A DNA stretch of 64,000 bases, from the NCBI RefSeq assembly GCF_008727735.1, contig NZ_CP044227.1, positions 2,491,001 to 2,555,000 of the forward strand, read 5' to 3'. Shown here one piece after another: positions 8,503 to 15,545 of this stretch (position 1 is the first letter of the stretch; every line of letters begins with the position of its first letter). The notes beneath the pieces are model-generated. The model was not told the origin of the DNA. It searched no databases and saw nothing but the letters and a program-made list of their open reading frames with translations. The stretch comes from Flintibacter sp. KGMB00164 (GTDB lineage Bacteria > Bacillota > Clostridia > Oscillospirales > Oscillospiraceae). Both the position numbers and the translations under genes were made by a program.

Positions 8503-9852
8503 TCAGAAGGACACGCCCTGCCAGATCATCGCCTGGCACACCTTTTCAAAGCCGGCGATGTTGGCGCCCATCACCAGATTGCCCGGCGCACCGTAGTCCT
8601 TGGCGGCCTGGTCGATGTTGTGATAGATGTTCACCATGATCTTCTTCAGGTGCTCATCCACTTCCTCAAAGCTCCAGGGCATACGCATGGAGTTCTGGCT
8701 CATCTCCAGACCGGAGACCGCCACGCCGCCGGCGTTGGCCGCCTTGGCGGGACCAAAGAGGATACCGTTGTCCTGGAGATACTTGGTGGCCTCCAGGGTG
8801 GTGGGCATGTTGGCACCCTCGGCCACGGCGATACAGCCGTTCTCCTTCAGCGCCCGGGCGCCCTCGATGGGCAGCTCGTTCTGGGTGGCGCAGGGAAGGG
8901 CGATGTCACAGGGGACGGTCCAAATGCCTCTGGGGTCTTCCACATACTTGGCGGTGGGCACATAGTCCACATAGGTCTTGATGCGGTCCCGCTTGACCTC
9001 CTTGATGAGCTGGATGGTGCGGTAGTCGATGCCGTTCTCATCCACAATATAGCCGTTGGAGTCGCTCATGGCCACCACCTTGGCCCCCAGCTGGGTGGCC
9101 TTCTGGTTGGCGTAGGTGGCCACGTTGCCGGAGCCGGAGATCACCACCCGCTTGCCCTGGAAGGAGGTATTGCGCTCGTGGAGCATCTCCTGGGTGAAGT
9201 AGCACAGGCCGAAGCCGGTGGCCTCGGGGCGGGCCAGGGAGCCGCCGGAGCTGGGGTCCTTGCCGGTGAGTACGCCGCTGAACTCGTTGCGGATGCGCTT
9301 ATACTGGCCGAACATATAGCCGATCTCCCGGCTGCCCACGCCCATGTCGCCGGCGGGTACGTCGGTATCGGGGCCGATGTGGCGCTGCAGCTCGATCATG
9401 AAGGACTGGCAGAAACGCATGATCTCGTTGTTGCTCTTGCCCTTGGGATCAAAGTCGGAGCCGCCCTTGCCGCCGCCCATGGGCAGGCCAGTGAGGGAGT
9501 TTTTGAAGATCTGCTCAAAGCCCAGGAACTTGATGACCGACAGGTTCACGCTGGGGTGGAAGCGCAGGCCGCCCTTGGAGGGGCCGATGGAGGTGGAGAA
9601 CTGCACCCGGTAGCCCCGGTTGACCTGGATCTTGCCCCGGTCGTCCACCCAGGACACCCGGAACAGCAGGCTGCGCTCCGGCTCCACCAGGCGCTCAATA
9701 ATGCCCATCTCCTCCAGCTCGGGGCGGCGCTCAAACACCGGCTCCAGCGAGGTCAAGACCTCCTGCACTGCCTGCAGAAATTCCTTCTGATCGGCGTAAC
9801 GTCCAGCCAGGTCCTGGTATACACGGTTCAGATATGCATTCTTGATCGCCAT
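8503..9852 (-). CDS. gdhA: NADP-type glutamate dehydrogenase
   Basis: A 449-residue hexameric-type glutamate dehydrogenase interconverting glutamate with 2-oxoglutarate and ammonia. The catalytic region GLPMGGGKGGSDFDPKGKSN and the GPDTDVPAGDMGVG segment are intact. The Rossmann dinucleotide loop is SGSGNVATYA. Size and N-terminus (MAIKNAYLNRVYQDL) match the 445-450-residue NADP(H)-dependent branch. The ATG at 9852 follows GGGAGGA. The gene has a consensus promoter and an approximately 80-base leader. In this neighbourhood it can handle the glutamate released by histidine breakdown. Cofactor preference is by family resemblance only. Confidence 0.95.
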   Translation of the reverse strand: MAIKNAYLNRVYQDLAGRYADQKEFLQAVQEVLTSLEPVFERRPELEEMGIIERLVEPERSLLFRVSWVDDRGKIQVNRGYRVQFSTSIGPSKGGLRFHPSVNLSVIKFLGFEQIFKNSLTGLPMGGGKGGSDFDPKGKSNNEIMRFCQSFMIELQRHIGPDTDVPAGDMGVGSREIGYMFGQYKRIRNEFSGVLTGKDPSSGGSLARPEATGFGLCYFTQEMLHERNTSFQGKRVVISGSGNVATYANQKATQLGAKVVAMSDSNGYIVDENGIDYRTIQLIKEVKRDRIKTYVDYVPTAKYVEDPRGIWTVPCDIALPCATQNELPIEGARALKENGCIAVAEGANMPTTLEATKYLQDNGILFGPAKAANAGGVAVSGLEMSQNSMRMPWSFEEVDEHLKKIMVNIYHNIDQAAKDYGAPGNLVMGANIAGFEKVCQAMIWQGVSF

Positions 9853-9932
9853 AGTGATTCCTCCCTTAATGAAAACCGACGCCGTCCAACACACCTTCCG
9901 GCCCGTCGGCGCTTGGTTGTTTGTGGTTCCAG

Positions 9933-9961
9933 ATTATAGCACCCGGTTTTTCGTTTTGCAA
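9933..9961 (-). promoter_or_regulatory. Sigma-A promoter of gdhA
   Basis: -35 TTGCAA (9961-9956), 17-bp spacer, -10 TATAAT (9938-9933), preceded by TGC (extended -10). The leader contains a weak GCCGAC/GTCGGT pairing just upstream of the SD. Confidence 0.85.
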
Positions 9962-10251
9962 GTTTACTCATTTTATCTTGCATTTTCATAAATTTCAGAG
10001 TTTTGCTCCGCTTTTCCGGTTTTAATATTCTGCTTTTTCATGTTTTGTATGCTTTTATTGAATGTCTGAAAATTATTTTCTTCCTCCTTTTGGAAGTTTT
10101 CTTCGCATCCGCCAAATTTCCGTGTCTGATGGACAAATGTGTTTGTGTATTTTTAACACAGTAAAGGGAAAAAGTCGCCTGCAACCCCTTTTCCATCCCC
10201 TGAATCTACGCCCATTATGGCCGTTTTAGAACTAAAATTCCCCCGGAAGGC
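9962..10251. other. AT-rich non-coding interval upstream of gdhA
   Basis: About 290 bases of low-GC sequence with T-tracts and no ORF with a plausible SD. A small CTTCC/GGAAG pairing near 10082-10096 is the only structure noticed. It may hold activator or UP-element sequence for gdhA; nothing specific can be assigned. Confidence 0.6.
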
Positions 10252-10285
10252 AAAAAAATTCCCCGCCGCTGGTGCGGCAGGGAAA
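10252..10285 (-). terminator. Terminator after the CofE-like gene
   Basis: An 11-bp stem with one mismatch or wobble (10274-10284 with 10259-10269, core GCCGC/GCGGC) followed on the minus strand by seven T (10258-10252). Confidence 0.85.
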
Positions 10286-10299
10286 AAGAAATATCTTGA

Positions 10300-11004
10300 T
10301 CAGGCTTTGCGAATGATACCCATGGGGGTGGACTCGCTGGACTGGCCCAGGGGGTTGTCCCCCAGGATCTTGGCGATCTGGTCCATGGAGGACTCCTTCT
10401 CGGAGAAGCCCAGGATGTTGGCGCCCAGGTCGTTGATGTCCACAATGGCCACCGGTTGGCCCAGAGCGGCGGCCAGCTTCTTGGAGGTGCCCATGGGGTC
10501 GTCAGGGGTAAGGACTACATAGTGGTCATAGGGAGGAATGGTGCCCTCGGTGGGACCGTCAATGCCCCGGGCCTTGGGACCGGCTACGATGTAGAACCAG
10601 CCCTTCTTGCCCAAAATCTTACCGATCACACTGCAGAAAGCGGCAAACAGAATGCGGGGGGTACCGCACTCCTGGAGAGCCATCTCCATGGTCTCAGGGA
10701 TGCCCAGGCCGATACCGGCAGGGGTCTTGGTGACGTAGCGGCTGAGGGTGACGGCCAGCTTGCGGGGCTTGATGTCCTCCATGGGGATGGCGCGGCTCTG
10801 GGTGCAGGCCACCGCCTTCTCGGAAATAAACAGGATGTCGCCGGGCTGCATCTGCTCCTTGGCATAGCGGCACACTACGTCCTCCATCTTGTCCGCCTTG
10901 GTGATCAGGTGGGTTTTGATGGGAATGCGCTGGTAGTCCACTCCGTCCACGGTACGGATCAGCTGCTTGCCCGGATTGGCGCTGTAAACGGTCTCTTCGC
11001 TCAT
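10300..11004 (-). CDS. CofE-like F420-0:glutamate ligase-family protein
   Basis: A 234-residue protein of the CofE (coenzyme F420-0:gamma-glutamyl ligase) superfamily. Seen: the N-terminal RIPIKTHLITKADKMEDVV strand-helix, GDILFISEKAVACTQSRAI (substrate/metal loop), GPKARGIDGPTEGTIPPYDH and the terminal half with VDINDLGANILG. CofE adds glutamates to F420-0 in archaea and actinobacteria. Clostridia do not normally make F420, so this homologue more likely forms a gamma-glutamyl or related amide bond on another substrate. The start at 11004 has an upstream GAGAGGAG. It stands alone with its own promoter and terminator. Function is uncertain beyond the fold. Confidence 0.8.
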   Translation of the reverse strand: MSEETVYSANPGKQLIRTVDGVDYQRIPIKTHLITKADKMEDVVCRYAKEQMQPGDILFISEKAVACTQSRAIPMEDIKPRKLAVTLSRYVTKTPAGIGLGIPETMEMALQECGTPRILFAAFCSVIGKILGKKGWFYIVAGPKARGIDGPTEGTIPPYDHYVVLTPDDPMGTSKKLAAALGQPVAIVDINDLGANILGFSEKESSMDQIAKILGDNPLGQSSESTPMGIIRKA

Positions 11005-11073
11005 ATCAATTCGACTCCTCTCAGGCGGGAGAACCCCCGCGCTGTATCAAAGTATTGTTCCACGTTCCGTCAC

Positions 11074-11102
11074 ATTATAGCACCCTATTTTCATGGATTC
11101 CA
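11074..11102 (-). promoter_or_regulatory. Extended -10 promoter of the CofE-like gene
   Basis: On the minus strand TGC-TATAAT (-10 at 11079-11074) with a weak -35 TGGAAT 17 bases upstream. The GGTGCTATAAT context is the same as at gdhA. A GC-rich hairpin in the leader precedes the SD. Confidence 0.6.
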
Positions 11103-11131
11103 GCAAAAACGGGAATTTTCTTCAGTCATTT

Positions 11132-11902
11132 TTACTGAAAATCCTCCGGTTCCTCGGGCAGAGGCCGTCTGCGGTGCTCCACGGGACCCCAGGCGGGCAG
11201 GGGCAGGCGCTGCATGGCTCCAAAGGCCCGGGATTTCAAACCGGGATAGCGGCCGTTGAGCTCATAGATCAGCTCCTTGATCTCCTGGCGCTTAGTGTTG
11301 CCGTTGGCGGGACAGGGATTTTCCACCACAGGCAGGGCCAGCCGCTGGGCGGTGTGGCGTACCATCTGCTCCCCACAGTAGAGCATGGGGCGGATCTGGG
11401 TGATGCCCATGCGGTCCAGCCAGGTCACCGGCTGGAAACAGGACAGGCGTCCTTCAAAGATAAGGGACATAAAGAGGGTCTCCACCGCGTCGTCATAGTG
11501 GTGTCCCAGGGCGATCTTGGTGATCCCCCGTTCCTTCATGGCGTTGTGCAGGGCGCCACGGCGCATTTTGGCGCACATGGAGCAGGGGTTCTTCTCCTTG
11601 CGCACATCAAAGATAATATGGTGGATCTCGCTGGGAATCAGGGTATAGGGGACGCCCAGCTCCTCGCAGTAGCGGGCCACAGGGGTAAAGTCCATACCCG
11701 GACGGCCGTCGGCGTGGCCCATATCTAAGGTGATGGCCTCCACCTCGAAGGGAATGGGGTAAAATTCCCGCAGCTTGGCCAGGGCGGTAAGCAGCATCAG
11801 GGAGTCCTTTCCCCCGGAAACACCCACCGCCACCCGGTCATTGGGGGCGATCATCTCATAGTCCTCCACACAGCGTCGGACCAGGGATAGAATACGGTTC
11901 AT
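11132..11902 (-). CDS. TtcA/TilS-family ATP pyrophosphatase (tRNA 2-thiocytidine biosynthesis-like)
   Basis: A 256-residue N-type ATP-pyrophosphatase of the TtcA group, which activates a tRNA base for thiolation. The PP-loop SGGKDS is at residues 29-34. The CxxC pair Cys107/Cys110 (PCSMCAKMRRG) and a later Cys197 are positioned as in TtcA, where they hold an iron-sulfur cluster. LGHHYDDAVET is the conserved adenylate region. The start at 11902 follows GGAAGGAG; a longer ORF start has none. TtcA acts on cytidine 32 in E. coli; the tRNA target here is not known. Confidence 0.86.
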   Translation of the reverse strand: MNRILSLVRRCVEDYEMIAPNDRVAVGVSGGKDSLMLLTALAKLREFYPIPFEVEAITLDMGHADGRPGMDFTPVARYCEELGVPYTLIPSEIHHIIFDVRKEKNPCSMCAKMRRGALHNAMKERGITKIALGHHYDDAVETLFMSLIFEGRLSCFQPVTWLDRMGITQIRPMLYCGEQMVRHTAQRLALPVVENPCPANGNTKRQEIKELIYELNGRYPGLKSRAFGAMQRLPLPAWGPVEHRRRPLPEEPEDFQ

Positions 11903-11970
11903 TTCTGTCTCCTTCCGGGCAAAACAGCCCCGTTTCACAACATTTCCCGCAAAACAATTTAAAAATTGAA

Positions 11971-12020
11971 CATGAGATATCAAGAGATATCAAGAGATTT
12001 CACGAGAATGCGAGAGATTT
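11971..12020. repeat. Five-copy 10-bp tandem repeat upstream of rplM
   Basis: Five successive decamers in register, consensus CANGAGATWT: CATGAGATAT, CAAGAGATAT, CAAGAGATTT, CACGAGAATG, CGAGAGATTT. The period equals about one helical turn. The array ends 33 bp before the rplM -35 box and lies in the leader/promoter side of the divergent ttcA-like gene. Confidence 0.8.
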
Positions 12021-12053
12021 TTGAAACTCAGTAAAAAATGGTCAAAAAAGTCG

Positions 12054-12082
12054 TTGACACTTGACCGCCCAAATACTATAAT
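12054..12082 (+). promoter_or_regulatory. Consensus sigma-A promoter of rplM-rpsI
   Basis: Perfect -35 TTGACA (12054-12059), 17-bp spacer, perfect -10 TATAAT (12077-12082), as expected for a ribosomal protein operon. Confidence 0.93.
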
Positions 12083-12089
12083 ACAAAAC

Positions 12090-12171
12090 GCTCCGCTTGT
12101 ACAGTGGAGCCCAAGATTTTATTCCAAACACCGTGGTTCAACATAAGCACACGAAAATGGAGGTTTCACCT
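12090..12171 (+). promoter_or_regulatory. Leader of rplM, possible L13 autoregulatory leader
   Basis: About 80 bases of 5' UTR with a GCTCC/GGAGC stem near 12091-12110. Firmicute rplM messages carry an L13 leader RNA thought to mediate feedback control. I cannot verify the full consensus by eye, so this is tentative. Confidence 0.3.
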
Positions 12172-12603
12172 ATGTCCACTTTTATGGCCAACAAGGGGAA
12201 CATCGAGCGTAAGTGGTATATCCTGGACGCCGCGAACAAGCCCCTGGGCAAGACCGCTGCCGCCGCCGCCACCCTGCTGCGGGGCAAGCACAAGCCTGAG
12301 TTCACTCCCAACGCCGACTGCGGCGACTTCGTCATCGTCATCAACGCTGACAAGGCCGTGCTGACCGGCAAGAAGCTGGATCAGAAGTACTATCGCCGTC
12401 ACTCCGGCTGGGTCGGCGGTCTGAAGGAAGTCAAGTACCGCACCCTGATGAGCGAGCGCCCCGAGCTGGCCATGAAGCTGGCTGTGAAGGGTATGCTGCC
12501 CAAGAACTCCCTGTCCAACAGTGCCCTGACCCGCCTGAAGATCTATCGCGGCGGCGAGCATGAGCACGCTGCCCAGAAGCCCGAGCTCTGGGACGCTCAG
12601 TAA
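12172..12603 (+). CDS. rplM: 50S ribosomal protein L13
   Basis: 143 residues, full-length L13 of the large ribosomal subunit. Seen: [20 protein letters not shown], the [19 protein letters not shown] segment, [20 protein letters not shown], and the KGMLPKNSL motif typical of the family. The ATG at 12172 has GGAGG about 8 bases upstream; longer readings run into the leader. First gene of the rplM-rpsI operon with a 17-bp gap to rpsI. Confidence 0.98.
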   Translation: MSTFMANKGNIERKWYILDAANKPLGKTAAAAATLLRGKHKPEFTPNADCGDFVIVINADKAVLTGKKLDQKYYRRHSGWVGGLKEVKYRTLMSERPELAMKLAVKGMLPKNSLSNSALTRLKIYRGGEHEHAAQKPELWDAQ

Positions 12604-12620
12604 TCAGGAGGTAGACGATC

Positions 12621-13025
12621 ATGTATCAGAGCAAGAAGCCCTATTTCTATGGCACCGGCCGTCGGAAGTCCTCCGTGGCCCGTGTTCACCTGTTCCCCAA
12701 CGGCACCGGCTCCATCACCATCAACGGCCGTGACATCGACGAGTACTTTGGTCTGGAGACCCTGAAGCTGCTGGTCCGTCAGCCCCTGGCTACCACCGAC
12801 ACCCTGGGCAAGATGGATATCGTTGCTACCGTCACCGGCGGCGGCGTGACCGGCCAGGCCGGCGCTATCCGTCACGGTGTGGCCCGTGCCCTGCTGCTGG
12901 CCAACGAGGAGTACCGTCCCGCCCTGAAGGCTGCCGGTCTGCTCACCCGCGATCCTCGTATGAAGGAGCGTAAGAAGTACGGTCTGAAGGCCGCCCGTCG
13001 TGCTCCTCAGTTCAGCAAGCGCTGA
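12621..13025 (+). CDS. rpsI: 30S ribosomal protein S9
   Basis: 134 residues, full-length S9, whose C-terminal tail reaches the ribosomal P site. It starts [20 protein letters not shown], contains [19 protein letters not shown], and ends RRAPQFSKR with the invariant Ser-Lys-Arg. SD AGGAGG precedes the ATG. The last approximately 20 coding bases plus the terminator are repeated 157 bp downstream (see repeat at 13006-13236). The gene itself is intact. Confidence 0.98.
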   Translation: MYQSKKPYFYGTGRRKSSVARVHLFPNGTGSITINGRDIDEYFGLETLKLLVRQPLATTDTLGKMDIVATVTGGGVTGQAGAIRHGVARALLLANEEYRPALKAAGLLTRDPRMKERKKYGLKAARRAPQFSKR

Positions 13026-13236
13026 TTTTACCCCTTGCTTTTTCAAGGTGCTGTCCATTTGGACGGCACCTTTTTTATTTCACTACGGTCGGCCGCCCGC
13101 CGGGGCCTCCGGCCCAACCGCGCTGGCAGCATGCCCCCGGCATGCTGCCCGAGACGCGCGGACTCAGTTCCCTAAGCGCTGATTTTACCCCTTGCTTTTC
13201 CAAGGTACTGTCCATTTGGACGGCACCTTTTTTATT
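13006..13236 (+). repeat. Duplicated rpsI 3' end plus terminator flanking an 84-bp insert
   Basis: The segment from CTCAGTTC in the last codons of rpsI through its terminator (about 13006-13079) recurs at about 13163-13236 with roughly five differences. The second copy keeps the reading frame and would end TQFPKR-stop instead of PQFSKR-stop. Between the copies lies GC-rich non-coding DNA with a perfect stem GGCAGCATGCC-CCC-GGCATGCTGCC (about 13125-13149). No SD/start precedes the second tail. This fits an attachment-site duplication or remnant element at the rpsI terminus. Confidence 0.85.
13045..13080 (+). terminator. Terminator of rplM-rpsI (first copy)
   Basis: 13-bp stem AAGGTGCTGTCCA / TGGACGGCACCTT with one wobble, then TTTTTTATTT. 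A near-identical second copy lies at about 13202-13236. Confidence 0.92.
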
Positions 13237-13260
13237 GCTCAGATTTCAAAATAGCCCACC

Positions 13261-13299
13261 AAAAAAATTTGGGGAAAGGAGACTCAGCCTCCTTTCCCC
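13261..13299 (-). terminator. Terminator of the nhaC-hutH operon
   Basis: 11-bp perfect stem GGGGAAAGGAG / CTCCTTTCCCC (13271-13281 with 13289-13299), followed on the minus strand by AAATTTTTTT. Confidence 0.88.
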
Positions 13300-13331
13300 G
13301 TTCTGTTTTCATTGAAACTTGCCGAATCGTC

Positions 13332-14897
13332 TTACTGGAATTCCGGCATGTACTCTTTTACAATCTCCAGCAGCTCTCCGCTGCGCACCATCTTCTCTAC
13401 CTCAGCAATGTCAGGCCAGATCTCACGGTCAACCTCAAAGAAGGCAACCTTCTCGCGCACATGCTGGTACAGCGCCTCATGCAGCGGTGTAATACCCTGT
13501 CCATGGGTGTTCAGCCGACGGCGAATATCAATCGCCTGGCAGGCGGTGAGCAGCTCCATAGCCAAAACAGACAAGGTATTCTGAACGATCATACCGGCCT
13601 TACGGGCAGCCGTGGTGCCCATGGACACAACGTCCTCTTGGTTGGCAGAAGAGGGAATGGAGTCCACGGAAGCCGGATGCGCATACACCTTATTCTCGGA
13701 CACCATGGAGGCCGCAGCATACTGGACGATCATGTAACCGGAGTTGACGCCACCCTCTGTGGTAAGGAAGGGAGTCAGGCCGTTGGACAAAGCGGCGTTG
13801 ACCATACGCTCGGTGCGGCGCTCGGAAGCGTCGGCGATTTCGGAGCATGCAATGCCCAGGGTATCAAAGGGGATGGCCATGGGCTCGCCATGGAAGTTAC
13901 CGCCGGAGATCACCGCCTCGTCCTCCAGGAACATCAGGGGGTTATCGGTGACTGCATTGAGCTCGATTTCTACCTTATCCAGGACATAGTCCAATGCGTC
14001 ACGGACAGCACCGTGCAGCTGAGGGATACAGCGCAGGGCGTAGGCGTCCTGAACCCGGTCGTTCTGGCAATTATCCAGAATCTCGGAGCCTTCCAGCAGC
14101 ATCTTCATATTCTTGGCCACCAGCATCTGCCCCTTCTGACCGCGTACCGCGTGGATACGAGGATCAAAGGCATTGCGCAGGCCAGTGAGTCCCTCAAAGG
14201 CCATAGAGCTGATCACATCGCCCAGCTGAGCGGCGCAGATCGTATCATACAGCGCCAGGGAACCCACAGAGGTCATCGCACATGTACCGTTGGTCAGGCC
14301 CAGGCCTTCCTTGCTCACCAAAGTATCCAGGGTCTTGATGCCGGCTTTGGCCATCGCCTCTGCACCGGTCATCTTCTCTCCCTGATACACGGCCATGCCC
14401 TTGCCCAGCAAAGGCAGAGACATATGAGCCAAAGGCGCAAGGTCGCCGGAAGAACCCAAAGAACCCTTCTGCGGTACGACAGGATGCACGCCTTTGTTCA
14501 GCATCTCGATCATCATCTGAACCAGAATGGGGCGAACGCCGGATACGCCAACACACAGTGCGTTTGCACGCAGCAGAAGCATACCACGGACCACATCCTC
14601 TGCAAAAGGCTCTCCCGTGGCGGTACAATGGCTGAGGATCAGGTTGGTAGACAACTGGTTGCTCATTTCATTGCTGACGGCCACACGCTGAAAATCGCCA
14701 AAACCTGTGGTAATACCATAGGCTACCCGTCCTTCATCCGCAATCTTCTCTGCCAGAGCGCGGGACTCTTCCATAGCCTTCAAAGCGGAATCTGCCAGTT
14801 CAACCGTAGCGCCATAACGGGCGACGGCAACAAAGCTTTCCAGGGTGAGACTATGCCCATCCAGCACAATGTGCTTAATTTCCTTTGGGTTGTACAT
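13332..14897 (-). CDS. hutH: Histidine ammonia-lyase
   Basis: 521 residues; removes ammonia from histidine to give urocanate, the first step of histidine breakdown. The MIO-forming loop reads GSLGSSGDLAPLAH, so the prosthetic tripeptide is Ser149-Ser150-Gly151 rather than the usual Ala-Ser-Gly. The N-terminal catalytic Tyr loop YGITTGFG (60-67) is intact, as are later GGNFHGEP and QEDVVSMG segments. The start at 14897 follows GGAAGGAG; a longer form adds 30 non-family residues. Last gene of a minus-strand operon with nhaC, and ended by a strong terminator. It is separated from hutU/hutI, so it is probably regulated separately. Confidence 0.95.
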   Translation of the reverse strand: MYNPKEIKHIVLDGHSLTLESFVAVARYGATVELADSALKAMEESRALAEKIADEGRVAYGITTGFGDFQRVAVSNEMSNQLSTNLILSHCTATGEPFAEDVVRGMLLLRANALCVGVSGVRPILVQMMIEMLNKGVHPVVPQKGSLGSSGDLAPLAHMSLPLLGKGMAVYQGEKMTGAEAMAKAGIKTLDTLVSKEGLGLTNGTCAMTSVGSLALYDTICAAQLGDVISSMAFEGLTGLRNAFDPRIHAVRGQKGQMLVAKNMKMLLEGSEILDNCQNDRVQDAYALRCIPQLHGAVRDALDYVLDKVEIELNAVTDNPLMFLEDEAVISGGNFHGEPMAIPFDTLGIACSEIADASERRTERMVNAALSNGLTPFLTTEGGVNSGYMIVQYAAASMVSENKVYAHPASVDSIPSSANQEDVVSMGTTAARKAGMIVQNTLSVLAMELLTACQAIDIRRRLNTHGQGITPLHEALYQHVREKVAFFEVDREIWPDIAEVEKMVRSGELLEIVKEYMPEFQ

Positions 14898-14966
14898 GAT
14901 GATAATGTCTCCTTCCTTGATCCGTGATATCGACCATAACCCGTGAGCCGCGTACAAATTTATTGT

Positions 14967-15008
14967 AAGCTCCGGTCCAGAGGACACGCCTCCTCTGAAC
15001 CAGAGCTT
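14967..15008 (-). promoter_or_regulatory. Intergenic hairpin before hutH
   Basis: Imperfect long stem (arms 14967-14984 and 14990-15008; AAGCTC...CAGAGG pairing with CCTCTG...GAGCTT) in the 184-bp gap between the 148-residue ORF and hutH. No U-run follows. It could be an RNA-processing or attenuation structure that sets hutH level separately from nhaC. Confidence 0.5.
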
Positions 15009-15081
15009 AAGGAGGAAACAGGGTCCCAGAAGTTTGAAATATACTTGCCGCGTCTCAGATACTGTCAGGCGAAAATTTATC

Positions 15082-15528
15082 TTACGCTTCCTGAATGGTG
15101 ATGCCGGGTTTTACTTCCTTTGCCAGTTTCAGAACCTGCTCTGCAACAGGACGGGTAAAATACAGTCGTTTGGCTTTGTTGTCCATTCCGAAGTAAAGGG
15201 CAACGACCTCCGGATTGTTTTTGTCCTCTCTGGTCACAGAGACGATCTTATCCCAGCTCCAGAAATCGTACTGAGTGGTGATCCTCATCTGATAATTAAT
15301 TTCCAGACCACGGGAAGTGACCACTACATCTTTTTTTGTCAGCAAAGCCAAGGCGTACAGCGCACTGAACACCAGCAGTACGCGATACCTGGTAGCAAGA
15401 CCGCCAAGCAACAATACTGCAACCAGAATCCACCCTCCTACTGTCACCCACTTTTTACGGGGCTTCAGTTCACGGGCAGCATAATGGGGACCAGGGACCG
15501 AATCCCAGGGAAGTTGTTCCGTGCGCAT
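15082..15528 (-). CDS. Small membrane protein of unknown function in the hut island
   Basis: 148 residues, not recognised. After a polar N-terminus there are two adjacent hydrophobic segments (about 28-45 and 48-64, WVTVGGWILVAVLLLGG and VLLVFSALYALALL), then a C-terminal soluble part of about 80 residues rich in beta-strand pattern (DVVVTSRGLEINY, DFWSWDKIVSVTRED). This layout resembles bacterial PH-like membrane proteins (DUF304 type), but the match is only topological. It is 17 bp downstream of nhaC and precedes hutH, so it is co-transcribed with a putative transporter. A role in transporter assembly or sensing is speculation. Confidence 0.75.
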   Translation of the reverse strand: MRTEQLPWDSVPGPHYAARELKPRKKWVTVGGWILVAVLLLGGLATRYRVLLVFSALYALALLTKKDVVVTSRGLEINYQMRITTQYDFWSWDKIVSVTREDKNNPEVVALYFGMDNKAKRLYFTRPVAEQVLKLAKEVKPGITIQEA

Positions 15529-15545
15529 AATAAATTCCTTTCTCC

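Noticed and set aside
13000..13182. 60-codon ORF that ends in an S9-like tail after rpsI
   Set aside because: It has no SD, runs through the terminator and only its last six codons resemble S9; treated as the displaced rpsI terminus, not a gene.
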